33,694 bases of DNA from an uncultured Victivallis sp. Its GTDB lineage: Bacteria; Verrucomicrobiota; Lentisphaeria; Victivallales; Victivallaceae. The notes under the pieces were generated by a model. It did no database searches, was not told the DNA's origin, and was given only the letters and a program-made list of their open reading frames with translations. How positions within the stretch are numbered: position 1 is the stretch's first letter; every line of letters begins with the position of its first letter. Of this stretch, positions 1 to 7,939 are shown piece by piece. The stretch is taken from NCBI GenBank assembly GCA_944389815.1, contig CALXNS010000133.1, positions 1 through 33,694 on the forward strand, given 5' to 3'. Position numbers and translations under genes: made by a program.

Positions 1-1054
1 CCGCCGCCGGATTCCCGGTAACCGCCGTCGCCGCCTGCGTCGCGGCCAGATGACCGCAGCTCATCAGACTGTGCCAACCGGTATCAAGCATGGTTGTCGT
101 CCCCGCCAGTACGCTCTGATCGGTCTGGGAAAATCCATCCTTGACCCGGATCAGCGAGGGGCCGATCCGATATTCCCCGTTCGGCATTCCGGCGGCCATC
201 GTGCAGTCGCTGATGCCGACCAGTTGCGACGTGGATTTGCATCGACATGCGAGATCCACCATCCGCGGATGAATGTGCCGTCCGTCGATGATCAATTCCA
301 CCGTCACGCGGTTGTCGGTCAACGCAATGCTGCTCAGCCCCATCTCCCGCTGGTGCAGGGGCGGCATCCCGTTGAAAAGGTGCGTACAATGGCAGGCTCC
401 CGCATCAATCGCCCGCAATGTCTGCTGCCCATTGGCGATGCTGTGTCCCATCGAGGGTTTGACGCCGCGTTCCAGCAGAAGTTCGATCAATTCAACGGAA
501 TGTTCCAATTCTGGAGCAAAGGTCATGATTCGAGCCAGTCCATGGGAGGCGTCAATCAACTCCCGGGCGAAGCCGAGGTCGATCGGAAGAATCGACTCCT
601 CCTGCTGAGCACCACGCTTAAATGGATTGATGAACGGTCCCTCCAGATTGATTCCCACCGCGCTGGCGCCAGGCAATGGGCGCGACATCACTTCCGCGAG
701 CCGCTCCAGATTGTGCAGCATATCATCGCGCGGGGCTGCTACAATCGTCGGAAAGAACGAGGTGACTCCACGTTCCCCCAATATCCGGCTCATCGATTCG
801 ATCGGACAGGGAGAAATATCTACCGAAGAACAATCAAAACCGCCCGCCCCATGAATATGCGTATCGATGAATCCTGGCGTCATGTAAGCGTTTTCAAACC
901 GGTAGATCTCCAGTTCGGACTCCATGGAAAATGCCGAAAGTCCGCCGACGGCGAGAATTCGTTCATCCTCGCACAACACGGCGCTGTTATCAATCCGCCG
1001 GTCGGGGGCGATCAGGTAATCGACCACATACAGTCTGCGTATTCGATTTTTCAT
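1..1054 (-). CDS. nagA: N-acetylglucosamine-6-phosphate deacetylase, 3' end cut by the window edge
   Basis: Cytoplasmic amidohydrolase that converts N-acetylglucosamine-6-phosphate to glucosamine-6-phosphate and acetate in amino-sugar catabolism. The 351 codons visible contain the metal-site signature FIDTHIHGAGG (His66, His68), LEGPFINP with Glu138, GHS with His204, HLFNGM with His225, IIDGRHIHP, and VGISDC with the expected catalytic Asp283. The family is about 380-400 residues, so roughly 30-45 C-terminal residues lie outside the window. The start at 1054 is supported by a GAGAGG ribosome binding site about 7-9 bases upstream. It lies 94 bases downstream of an AraC-type regulator on the same strand, which suggests that the regulator responds to an amino sugar (inference). 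The gene is easy to miss because it has no stop codon inside the window. Confidence 0.93.
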   Translation of the reverse strand, partial: MKNRIRRLYVVDYLIAPDRRIDNSAVLCEDERILAVGGLSAFSMESELEIYRFENAYMTPGFIDTHIHGAGGFDCSSVDISPCPIESMSRILGERGVTSFFPTIVAAPRDDMLHNLERLAEVMSRPLPGASAVGINLEGPFINPFKRGAQQEESILPIDLGFARELIDASHGLARIMTFAPELEHSVELIELLLERGVKPSMGHSIANGQQTLRAIDAGACHCTHLFNGMPPLHQREMGLSSIALTDNRVTVELIIDGRHIHPRMVDLACRCKSTSQLVGISDCTMAAGMPNGEYRIGPSLIRVKDGFSQTDQSVLAGTTTMLDTGWHSLMSCGHLAATQAATAVTGNPAA

Positions 1055-1091
1055 CGAATGAACCTCTCAACTCAAAAAATCATTATCGGGT

Positions 1092-1121
1092 AATATAAAT
1101 CACCGATTGTCGATTTGCCAG
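1092..1121 (-). promoter_or_regulatory. candidate promoter of nagA
   Basis: On the minus strand CTGGCA (1116-1121) and TATATT (1092-1097) are separated by 18 bases in the AT-rich gap between the AraC gene and nagA. The -10 is good and the -35 is only moderate, as would suit an activator-dependent promoter. Seen by eye only. Confidence 0.35.
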
Positions 1122-1148
1122 AGCCGAAGTGGAAATATTTATGGTTTT

Positions 1149-1940
1149 TCATTCAGTATTCAAGTGTCCATTCCCATGAATTCGCCGGTATTCGCCCGGA
1201 GTCATCGCCATAATCCGGAAAAAACAACGGCGGAAATACGCGGGATCGTTAAAACCGGATTCAAAAGCGGCCTCCCGTACCGTCATCATGCTTCCCGACA
1301 ACAGACGACAGCAATGCTGAATTCTGGCCCGGTTGACCGCTTCCGTCACGGTGCAGCCACAGACTCGGCGAAAAACCCGCCCCAGATAATCCGGGTTGCA
1401 CCGCAATTCCGATGCCAGTTCCGCCGTAGAGATCGATTCCGCGAAATGTAACCGAATCCAATCCGCCGCCCGATGTGCCAGACGTTCCGGCGCGGAATCG
1501 GGTTGATTTTCGCGAACCGGTTTTTCCGATGCCGCCAGCATCAGGATCTCCCAGAGAAGATCAAGCTCCTCCTGCGTGGCGCCATCCCGCTGTTCGTCCA
1601 GAATCCGGTTGAAATATTCAGCCACGCGTTCCGGACGGGCACATGGCGCGTATTGTTCATACGATGCAAGAAACGCTCGGCCATCTTCGGTTTCCGGCTG
1701 ACAGTGTCCCCAGAAAAATGACAATTCCGGCGAATACGCCGCACTTCCTCCGTGTCGGATTCCGGGACGCAAAAGCAACCGTTCACCAGGGGCGATGCAA
1801 AATTCCCGCTCCCCTTCAAACATCTCCAACGTCCCGGAAATCACATAAATGAGTTCCCAATTGTCGATCACCCGTGCCCCGTGCCGCCCACGGCCACGGG
1901 AGATGAACCGCCCGGCATTCAGAAATTGAAATCGCCCCAC
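1149..1940 (-). CDS. AraC-family transcriptional regulator next to nagA
   Basis: DNA-binding regulator of 263 residues when started at GTG 1940. The N-terminal half is a cupin-like effector domain (ELIYVISGTLEMFEGE, then a GERLLLRPGIRHGG strand). The C-terminal ~100 residues carry the two helix-turn-helix motifs of AraC: ISTAELASELRCNPDYLGRVF, then TVREAAFESGFNDPAYFRRCF and MTPGEYR. A longer frame opens at a TTG at 2006, but that start lies inside the purE terminator. GTG 1940 is preceded by AAGGGGAG at a good distance, so I chose it. The gene precedes nagA on the same strand and probably controls it, which is an inference from position. The effector is unknown. Confidence 0.88.
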   Translation of the reverse strand: MGRFQFLNAGRFISRGRGRHGARVIDNWELIYVISGTLEMFEGEREFCIAPGERLLLRPGIRHGGSAAYSPELSFFWGHCQPETEDGRAFLASYEQYAPCARPERVAEYFNRILDEQRDGATQEELDLLWEILMLAASEKPVRENQPDSAPERLAHRAADWIRLHFAESISTAELASELRCNPDYLGRVFRRVCGCTVTEAVNRARIQHCCRLLSGSMMTVREAAFESGFNDPAYFRRCFFRIMAMTPGEYRRIHGNGHLNTE

Positions 1941-1996
1941 GCTCTTTCTCCCCTTTCCGATCAGCAGCCTCCGCCGCCTCCAGCCGCGGAGAATAC

Positions 1997-2044
1997 AAAA
2001 AAACAACGCAACGACCCACCCATGACAAAATGGTTCGTTGCGTT
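1997..2044 (-). terminator. intrinsic terminator after purE
   Basis: On the minus strand a perfect 10-bp stem (AACGCAACGA / TCGTTGCGTT, arms 2035-2044 and 2005-2014) with a 20-base loop is followed by G and seven T. It closes the rpoZ-purE unit about 70 bases after the purE stop and separates it from the AraC gene. Confidence 0.88.
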
Positions 2045-2112
2045 ATCCTATGCCGTTGCACTGCCGAAACGTCTCACGAACAACGCCCCGACCCGCTATC
2101 CATCACCCGCGG

Positions 2113-2634
2113 TCAGCGGTAATACCCCGCATCCTCAAGATCCTGCTGCAACTCGGCATCCGCCGCCAACACCTGTTCGGCCTGTTTGCGACGGTAGGCC
2201 TTGAGCTTCTCCGCCAATCCCGGATCTCCGAGCGCCAGAATCTCGATTGCATACAACGCCGCATTCCGCCCGCCGGCCTTTCCTGCCGTCACCGTCGCCA
2301 CCGGAATTCCCGGCGGCATCTGCACAAACGAAAACAACGCATCCATTCCGTGAAACGGTTCGCTCGCTACTGGAATGCCGACCACCGGCAGCGTCGTGTG
2401 CGCGGCAACCACGCCGCCCAGGTGCGCCGCCATTCCCGCCGCACAGAGGATCACCCGGAAACCGGCCCCCTCCGCGTCGGCGGCGAACTTCGCAGCCTCC
2501 TCCGGCGTCCGATGCGCGGAAAGCACCCGCGCCTTGAACCCAACGCCGAATTCCTTGAAAATCTTGAACGCACCTTCCAGCACCGGAAAATCGCTCTTGC
2601 TGCCCATCAGGACAGCCACCACTTCCTTTGCCAT
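2113..2634 (-). CDS. purE: 5-(carboxyamino)imidazole ribonucleotide mutase
   Basis: Cytoplasmic enzyme of de novo purine synthesis that converts N5-CAIR to CAIR. At 173 residues it has the usual class I length. The N-terminal GSKSDFPVLEGA (Ser12, Asp15) and SAHRTPEEA (His41) motifs are the substrate-binding and catalytic signatures. The glycine-rich AAGMAAHLGGVVAAHT stretch and the PVVGIPVASEPF segment follow. A GGAGGAGG tract precedes the ATG. It lies 32 bases downstream of rpoZ and is followed by a strong terminator, so the two genes probably form one transcript. No purK is seen in the window. Confidence 0.97.
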   Translation of the reverse strand: MAKEVVAVLMGSKSDFPVLEGAFKIFKEFGVGFKARVLSAHRTPEEAAKFAADAEGAGFRVILCAAGMAAHLGGVVAAHTTLPVVGIPVASEPFHGMDALFSFVQMPPGIPVATVTAGKAGGRNAALYAIEILALGDPGLAEKLKAYRRKQAEQVLAADAELQQDLEDAGYYR

Positions 2635-2666
2635 TCTTCTCGCAGCCTCCTCCGAAATCAGCCGGC

Positions 2667-2969
2667 TTACGCTTCCGGCGCCGTCGTCTCCGATGCCGCG
2701 CCGTTTTCCGGAGCGTCATTCGTTTCCGACGATGCCGGGGCGCTGGCCCCCTCGGCTGAAATCCCGTTGTCTCCCGGGATGCCGAATTCGTAACTCAGCA
2801 ACCCTTCGGCAATCTCCAGCAACGCCCAGTCAAGATAATTCTCGGAATCGCATTTGATCATCGGACGCGCGCCCATCGCCAGTTGTTTGGCCCGCTTCGC
2901 GGCGACGACGGAAAGAATCTGCGGGTCGGGAATCATTTTTTTCGCCCGTGCCAGATAACTGTTGTTCAT
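2667..2969 (-). CDS. rpoZ: DNA-directed RNA polymerase omega subunit
   Basis: Small core-polymerase subunit (100 residues) that helps assemble beta-prime. The N-terminal 65 residues match the omega fold, with VVAAKRAKQLAMGARPMI and then ENYLDWALLEIAEG. The last ~35 residues are an acidic, Ala/Ser/Glu-rich tail that looks disordered. The ATG at 2969 follows AGGGAGGAG at a good distance. Pairing with purE is operon-like, with a 32-base gap and no terminator between them. Residues 1-65 are the basis of the identification. The tail is probably not conserved. Confidence 0.92.
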   Translation of the reverse strand: MNNSYLARAKKMIPDPQILSVVAAKRAKQLAMGARPMIKCDSENYLDWALLEIAEGLLSYEFGIPGDNGISAEGASAPASSETNDAPENGAASETTAPEA

Positions 2970-3008
2970 ATTTCATCTCCTCCCTGTCATATTCAGGAAA
3001 CCGGCAAA

Positions 3009-3045
3009 CCGGAATGCCTCCGTTCTCTCTGCGGAAACATTCCGG
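3009..3045 (-). terminator. hairpin between the acyl-CoA dehydrogenase gene and rpoZ
   Basis: CCGGAATG / CATTCCGG arms (3038-3045 and 3009-3016 on the minus strand) extend inward through wobble pairs to a 14-bp stem with a 9-base loop. The stem is followed by TTTGCCGGTTT. The U-rich tail is imperfect, so it is either a weak terminator of the etf operon or a structure in the rpoZ leader. Confidence 0.5.
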
Positions 3046-3095
3046 CGCCGTCATCACTCTATCGTTCAGCCGGGGTGTCCCGGCAGGATATGCCG

Positions 3096-4817
3096 TCAAT
3101 AATCGATGATGTCGCGATTGTTGTCGATCAGCGTCACATCGCCGGAGACGACGCGCATGAAACGCTTCTCGAATTCCGGAATCGAATCGAGAACGAAACG
3201 CTCGGCGATCGCCTCGCGCGCTTCGCACTTCATCGCATCGCGCAAAAGCAGCAGACCGACGAAAATGTACGTTTCCATCTCCACCAGACTGCGCGCCATC
3301 AGATCGTGGTAGGCCGGATCCTTCCGTTCGGCGACGAACTTCACCGCTTCAAGCTGACGTGCATGCAGCGCCATCACCTTGTCGCGCAGCCGGGCCAGTT
3401 TTCCGGTGTAACCCAGTCCGGCCAGTTCCGCGATGCGCTGATCGTTGTCGCGCTGAATCACACCGCCGATCGCCGCGACGATCTGAAGCTGCGTCGTGCC
3501 TTCGTAGATGTTGGTGATACGCGCGTCGCGGTAGAAGCGCTCCGCGTTGAAGTCCTTCATGAACCCGGTTCCGCCGTGGATCTGAATCGCATCGTAGGCA
3601 ATCTGGTTGACCATTTCGGTCGCCAGCGCCTTGCACATCGGCGTCAGCACCGCGGCAACCTTGTTGTAATACTTCTGACGGGCGCGGTCTTCCGCCGTCA
3701 CGGCGTCGCCGCCGTGTTCGACCAGATGCGTGTAACCGTTGCGCAGATCGACCACGCGGGTCGTCTCGTAGAGCAGCGCACGCGCTGCAGTAAGTTTGAC
3801 CTTCATCAAACTGAGCATGTCGTAGATCGCCGGGAACTGGTCGATCGACTTCTTGAACTGAATTCGTTCAGACGCGTATTTGCGCGCTTCCCGGTAAGCC
3901 GCCTCCGCGATGCCGACCGCCTGACCGCTGATCGCGACCCGGGCGCCGTTCATCAGGCTCATCACGTATTTGATCAGACCGAAACGACGTTTGCCGCAGA
4001 GTTGCGCCGGCACATCGTTGTATTGCAGTTCGGTCGTCGCCACGCCGTGGATGCCGAGCTTGTTCTCGATGCGGCGCACCACCAGCTGCGGGCACGCCTC
4101 ACAGATGAACATCGACAATCCGCGGCCGTCGGTCGTCCCCTCCTCCGAACGCGCCAGCACCAGGTGCACTTTCGCGCAGCCGTTGGTGATGAACCGCTTC
4201 ATGCCGTTCAAATACCACTGGCCGGTCTTCTCGTCCTGCCACGCGCGGAGGCGGACGCTCTGAAGGTCGGAACCGAAATCCGGTTCGGTCAAGTCCATCG
4301 AACCGTCGTACTCGCCGGAGGCGAACTTCGGCAGATATTTTTCGCGCTGCTCGTCGGAACCGAAGAAATTGATCGTTTCTGCGATATCCTGCAACCCGAA
4401 GATATTCTGCAGCGAACCGTCGGCCCGCGACACCATTTCGGTCATCATCGTGTAGACCGAAACCGGGAAATTCAAGCCGCCGAACTTGTGATCGAGCATT
4501 ACGCCCATCACGCCCGCCTGGGTCAGATCCTTCAGATTCTGCACCGTGAGCGGGTGATAGGTGACGACCCCGTCCGCGAATTTCGGTCCTTCGGCGTCCA
4601 CCGTCCGGCTCCGCGGTTCGATGCGGTCGCCGCAGATCTCGCCGACCACGCTCAGAACACGATTGTAATTGTCGAGCGCGTCGGCGAAATTCGTCGGCGC
4701 GTTCTCGAATTCGGAGGCGAATTTGTAATTTTCCTCACGCAGATCGGCAATCTCCTCAAGTTCGAGATTGTTCAGCGTGAAAACCAGATCGGAATTGTCC
4801 TTGAAAAAATTAGCCAT
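3096..4817 (-). CDS. acyl-CoA dehydrogenase (long, ~573-residue type)
   Basis: FAD enzyme that oxidises an acyl-CoA to the enoyl-CoA and passes electrons to ETF. The core motifs are present: LTEPDFGSDL in the middle beta-domain, WYLNGMKRFITNG, IQIHGGTGF, and ITNIYEGTTQLQ, whose Glu matches the catalytic base of medium-chain enzymes. The length exceeds the usual ~380 residues and there is a further C-terminal domain, as in the extended acyl-CoA dehydrogenases (for example DmdC-like proteins). An open frame extends to 5072 but overlaps etfA. ATG 4817, with an upstream GGAGG and AGGA, gives a normal N-terminus. It lies 17 bases after etfA, so EtfAB is its likely electron acceptor. The substrate cannot be read from sequence. 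Confidence 0.93.
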   Translation of the reverse strand: MANFFKDNSDLVFTLNNLELEEIADLREENYKFASEFENAPTNFADALDNYNRVLSVVGEICGDRIEPRSRTVDAEGPKFADGVVTYHPLTVQNLKDLTQAGVMGVMLDHKFGGLNFPVSVYTMMTEMVSRADGSLQNIFGLQDIAETINFFGSDEQREKYLPKFASGEYDGSMDLTEPDFGSDLQSVRLRAWQDEKTGQWYLNGMKRFITNGCAKVHLVLARSEEGTTDGRGLSMFICEACPQLVVRRIENKLGIHGVATTELQYNDVPAQLCGKRRFGLIKYVMSLMNGARVAISGQAVGIAEAAYREARKYASERIQFKKSIDQFPAIYDMLSLMKVKLTAARALLYETTRVVDLRNGYTHLVEHGGDAVTAEDRARQKYYNKVAAVLTPMCKALATEMVNQIAYDAIQIHGGTGFMKDFNAERFYRDARITNIYEGTTQLQIVAAIGGVIQRDNDQRIAELAGLGYTGKLARLRDKVMALHARQLEAVKFVAERKDPAYHDLMARSLVEMETYIFVGLLLLRDAMKCEAREAIAERFVLDSIPEFEKRFMRVVSGDVTLIDNNRDIIDY

Positions 4818-4834
4818 GATTGGTTCCTGCCTCC

Positions 4835-5854
4835 TTACTTCGCCTTGAAGGCCTTGATCATTTGCGGGATCACCACGTTGAGATCCCCGACGATCGCGTA
4901 ATGCGCCGTGCTGAAAATCGGCGCGCCCGGATCGGAGTTGATCGCGATGATCTTCTTGGATTCCTTCATCCCGGCCACGTGCTGAATCGAACCGGAAATG
5001 CCGCAGGCGATGTACAATCTCGGACGCACCGTCACTCCGGTCTGCCCGACCTGATGGTCGTGATCGATCCATCCGGCATCCACCGCCGCGCGCGACGCGC
5101 CGACTTCACCGCCGAGCGCTTCGGCCAGATCGTAGATCAGCTTGAAGTTCGCCTTGCTGCCGACGCCGTATCCGCCGGAAACGATGATCTGCGCTCCCTT
5201 GAGATCGACTTCCTTGTCGGCGCGGACGCGTTCCAGAACCTTGACGACCGTCTCGACGTCGGAAATCTTCGGCGTGACGCGAACGAGTTTTCCCTTGCGG
5301 CCCGGCACGGGGGCGTCCATCTTCATCACGCCTTCGCGTACGGTCACCATCTGCGGGTCGTCCCAGGTGTTGACGATCGTGGCAATGATGTTGCCGCCGA
5401 ACGCGGGACGAATCTGCATGAGCTTGTTGGTATAGGACTTGTTGTTCTTTTTGTCCTCGAAATCATCGATCCTGAGATCGGTGCAGTCCGCAGTCAATCC
5501 GCCGAGTTTCTCGGAAGCGACCCGCGGCGCAAGTTCGCGCCCCTTGAGCGTCGCTCCGAAGAGCAGAATATTCGGTTTATGTTCGCGGATCAGATCCATG
5601 ATCACCCGCGCATACGGCAGAACCGTGAACGGCTCCAGCCGCTCATCCTCCACCAGATAGACCGTATCGCAGCCGTAGCTGTAGAGCGTATCGACGCAGC
5701 CGGCGACATTCCCGCCGAGCAGCAGCGCCTCCGTCTTCACCTTGAGCTGATCGGCCAGCTCGCGGGCCTTGCAGACCAGTTCGAGACTCACATCGGCGAT
5801 CTTGCCGCCTTCCTGTTCGATGAAGACCCAGACATTTCCCAATTTTTCAGCCAT
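4835..5854 (-). CDS. etfA: electron transfer flavoprotein alpha subunit
   Basis: Alpha subunit of the FAD heterodimer that takes electrons from acyl-CoA dehydrogenase (339 residues). The N-terminal domain begins GNVWVFIEQEGGKIADVSLE. The C-terminal FAD-binding domain shows VSGGYGVGSK, GEVGASRAAVDAGW, the DHDHQVGQTG loop, LYIACGISGSIQH and the INSDPGAPIF segment. The frame opens earlier (5893), but ATG 5854 fits the family and leaves a 7-base gap after etfB. Whether this ETF bifurcates electrons cannot be settled by eye. Confidence 0.96.
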   Translation of the reverse strand: MAEKLGNVWVFIEQEGGKIADVSLELVCKARELADQLKVKTEALLLGGNVAGCVDTLYSYGCDTVYLVEDERLEPFTVLPYARVIMDLIREHKPNILLFGATLKGRELAPRVASEKLGGLTADCTDLRIDDFEDKKNNKSYTNKLMQIRPAFGGNIIATIVNTWDDPQMVTVREGVMKMDAPVPGRKGKLVRVTPKISDVETVVKVLERVRADKEVDLKGAQIIVSGGYGVGSKANFKLIYDLAEALGGEVGASRAAVDAGWIDHDHQVGQTGVTVRPRLYIACGISGSIQHVAGMKESKKIIAINSDPGAPIFSTAHYAIVGDLNVVIPQMIKAFKAK

Positions 5855-5861
5855 AGTCGTA

Positions 5862-6758
5862 TTACCCCAGAGTGTGATCGCTGATGAGTTCATGAATCAG
5901 AAGGTTGATCCCCTCGGCGGTGGCCGGAACCGATTTCGCCTCGCTCGCGGTCAACACCACGCTCATCACCTGCTTGACCTTGGTCGGTGAGCCAGGGAAC
6001 CCGATGCGGCTCGGATCCGCGCCGATGTCGGACGCGTTATACTCGTGAATCAGGAGACCGTTCGCTGCCAGCGCCTTAAGTTCATCATCGACGGTCTGAC
6101 CGTCGGTATAGTTGGCGTTGGGATGCGCCTTCGCCACTTCGCTCGGCGTCCGGGCGCGCTTGTACTTCATGATTCGTTTGGCGTTCATCGGACGCGGATC
6201 GTTGGCGTCGATCACCGTCAGCAGCGCCGGAAGCGGCGCTTCGAGCACTTCGTAACCGCCATCAATCGCGCGGCGCGCGACGATCCGGCCGTTTCCGACT
6301 TCGACCACTTCCTCGACGTAACAGATCTGAGGCATCTTGAGTTTTTCGGCGATCTGCGGTCCGACCTGCGCGGTATCCCCGTCGATCGCCTGCCGGCCGC
6401 AGAGAATCAGATCGACCTTGCCGATCTTCTTCGCGCAGCAGCTCAGCGTATAACTGGTTGCCAGCGTATCCGCTCCGGCCAATGCACGATCGGTGACCAG
6501 CACCGCCTCATCCGCACCGCGGTAAAGCGACTGACGGAGCACTTCGGCGGCGGCGGGCATTCCCATCGTCGCGACGACGACCCGGGCTCCGTAACGATCC
6601 TTGAGCTGCAAAGCCAGTTCCAGCGCATTCAAATCCTCCGGATTGAAGATCGCCGGGAGCGCGGCCCGGTTCACGGTCCCTTCCGGCGTCATTGCGTCGC
6701 CGGAGATGTTCTGGGTATCCGGAACCTGTTTGACGAACACGAGTACGGTATAACTCAC
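5862..6758 (-). CDS. etfB: electron transfer flavoprotein beta subunit
   Basis: Beta subunit of ETF (298 residues from GTG 6758). The N-terminus SYTVLVFVKQVPDT is the family hallmark. NPEDLNALELALQLKD, LCGRQAIDGDTAQVGPQIAE (nucleotide-binding region) and PALLTVIDANDPRPMNAKRIMKYKRA follow in order. An ATG at 6773 is in frame but has no ribosome binding site, while GTG 6758 has GGGAG at a good distance, so GTG is preferred. It is the first gene of etfB-etfA-acyl-CoA dehydrogenase and has a convincing promoter upstream. Confidence 0.95.
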   Translation of the reverse strand: MSYTVLVFVKQVPDTQNISGDAMTPEGTVNRAALPAIFNPEDLNALELALQLKDRYGARVVVATMGMPAAAEVLRQSLYRGADEAVLVTDRALAGADTLATSYTLSCCAKKIGKVDLILCGRQAIDGDTAQVGPQIAEKLKMPQICYVEEVVEVGNGRIVARRAIDGGYEVLEAPLPALLTVIDANDPRPMNAKRIMKYKRARTPSEVAKAHPNANYTDGQTVDDELKALAANGLLIHEYNASDIGADPSRIGFPGSPTKVKQVMSVVLTASEAKSVPATAEGINLLIHELISDHTLG

Positions 6759-6824
6759 AGTTTCGACTCCCATTGGTTTGGTTTTATGGTTCGAATGACT
6801 TAAAAAAACATATACAGAAACGCG

Positions 6825-6854
6825 ATAATATACTCCCGGCTCGGAAAATATCAA
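6825..6854 (-). promoter_or_regulatory. promoter of the etfBA-acyl-CoA dehydrogenase operon
   Basis: TTGATA (6849-6854) is followed after 16 bases by TATATT (6827-6832), or after 18 bases by TATTAT (6825-6830), reading the minus strand. The leader to GTG 6758 would be about 60 bases. The promoter diverges from the candidate promoter at 6873-6901. Confidence 0.6.
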
Positions 6855-6872
6855 TCCCGGACGATGCGTTTT

Positions 6873-6901
6873 TTAACGATTTTCACAAATCAGCGTAAAA
6901 T
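6873..6901 (+). promoter_or_regulatory. candidate promoter of the ATP-cone-like gene
   Basis: TTAACG (6873-6878), a 17-base spacer and TAAAAT (6896-6901) lie 54 bases before ATG 6955. It is back to back with the etfB promoter. Confidence 0.45.
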
Positions 6902-6954
6902 TTTTCATTCCGCTCTTGCAAGAGTCGCGGCGAAGTGTTATCTTCTCTCCGATC

Positions 6955-7902
6955 ATGGTCAAACAAGCGGAAAAAATTATTTTCATTCAGGATTTTGACG
7001 GCGAACAAAAGCCGTTCAATCCGGTCGAACTTCAGGCACGGTTGATTCAGTGTTTTCTCGACGCCGGGCTGCGTGATTCAAGTTACATGGCCGAAGACAT
7101 CGCCCTTGCCGTCGAATACGCCTTGCGCAACTCGCCGCGACCGGAACCGGTTTTCGGCCGCGGCGAACTGGCCGCCGCCGTCATCCGGATGCTGGAGGAG
7201 ACCGGCTTCCCCGAAGTCGCGGCGCTTTTCCGCAGCAGCGGAGGCGACCGGCAAATCTCGATCGATACCGAACCCGGACCGGTTTCGGGACTGCTCGCAA
7301 AATTCCTCGCCTGTTCTCCGGAACGGCTCGAACGCATCACCGAACTCGTCTGCAACGGCATGAAGAAGCTTGAGATCACGGAAGCCAGTCCGCATCTGCT
7401 GCTCGAACTTGCGCGCCATTATGAACATCTCACTCCGGCTCCGCCGCCGGAACCGCCCGCAACAGCCTCATTCGCCGGAGACAAACTCCCCGCGAATGAA
7501 GATGAACTTGCGCGGCTTCTCCCGGAACAAACTCAATATTGGATAAAACGCAATGTGCTTCGAATCAATGGAATAAGTACATTTTTTCCCTGCGTGCGCT
7601 TTTTCTTCATGATTCACCGCTACGCTGCGGAAATCAAGCTTCCGGCGCCGGTTACGGAACTGGAGGTCATGCCGCATTTGTATGAGATGGCCAATCTGCT
7701 TGAAATGTGCCGCGACGCGATCGAACGCAAACTGGATCCGGTGGAACCGCTGCCGATTTATCTCTCGATTCCGGACATGTCGAGCTTCATCACGCACTAC
7801 CTCGGCGGCGAATGGCCGAAATCGGAGAGACTCGGCCGTGAACTCGCAGCGGCGCTCGCCTCCGGTTTCAGGCGCGAAATCTACAAACTTTCGATCTCCT
7901 GA
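6955..7902 (+). CDS. protein of unknown function with an ATP-cone-like N-terminal domain
   Basis: 315 residues, with no signal peptide or membrane segment seen. Residues ~5-95 resemble an ATP-cone (the nucleotide-sensing domain of ribonucleotide reductases and NrdR): IIFIQDFDGEQKPFNP, then an IQCFLDAG helix, an acidic helix and FGRGELAAAVIRMLEETG, closing with EVAALFRS. This parallels the MKKRDGRIVDFDPERI start of the NrdD in this window. The remaining ~220 residues are helical and charged, with a Pro-rich linker (APPPEPPA) near residue 165, and match no family I know. ATG 6955 was chosen over an upstream in-frame TTG at 6916. No clear ribosome binding site is visible. It is divergent from etfB and convergent with the GH4 gene. 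The ATP-cone call is by pattern only. Confidence 0.6.
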   Translation: MVKQAEKIIFIQDFDGEQKPFNPVELQARLIQCFLDAGLRDSSYMAEDIALAVEYALRNSPRPEPVFGRGELAAAVIRMLEETGFPEVAALFRSSGGDRQISIDTEPGPVSGLLAKFLACSPERLERITELVCNGMKKLEITEASPHLLLELARHYEHLTPAPPPEPPATASFAGDKLPANEDELARLLPEQTQYWIKRNVLRINGISTFFPCVRFFFMIHRYAAEIKLPAPVTELEVMPHLYEMANLLEMCRDAIERKLDPVEPLPIYLSIPDMSSFITHYLGGEWPKSERLGRELAAALASGFRREIYKLSIS

Positions 7903-7939
7903 AACAATCCGGATTTGAGCGCGTTTTCAATCTGTTGGC

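Noticed and set aside
50..1093. 347-codon plus-strand frame
   Set aside because: It is antisense to nagA, which shows all amidohydrolase residues on the minus strand but has no stop codon inside the window.
1941..2006. N-terminal extension of the nagA-linked AraC gene to a TTG at 2006
   Set aside because: The TTG lies within the purE terminator stem, and the added residues are basic and unlike the family. GTG 1940 has a good ribosome binding site.
2883..4901. 672-codon plus-strand open frame
   Set aside because: It is antisense to the acyl-CoA dehydrogenase gene, which has full family motifs. The translation is rich in Arg/His/Asp with no domain, as expected from codon bias read backwards.
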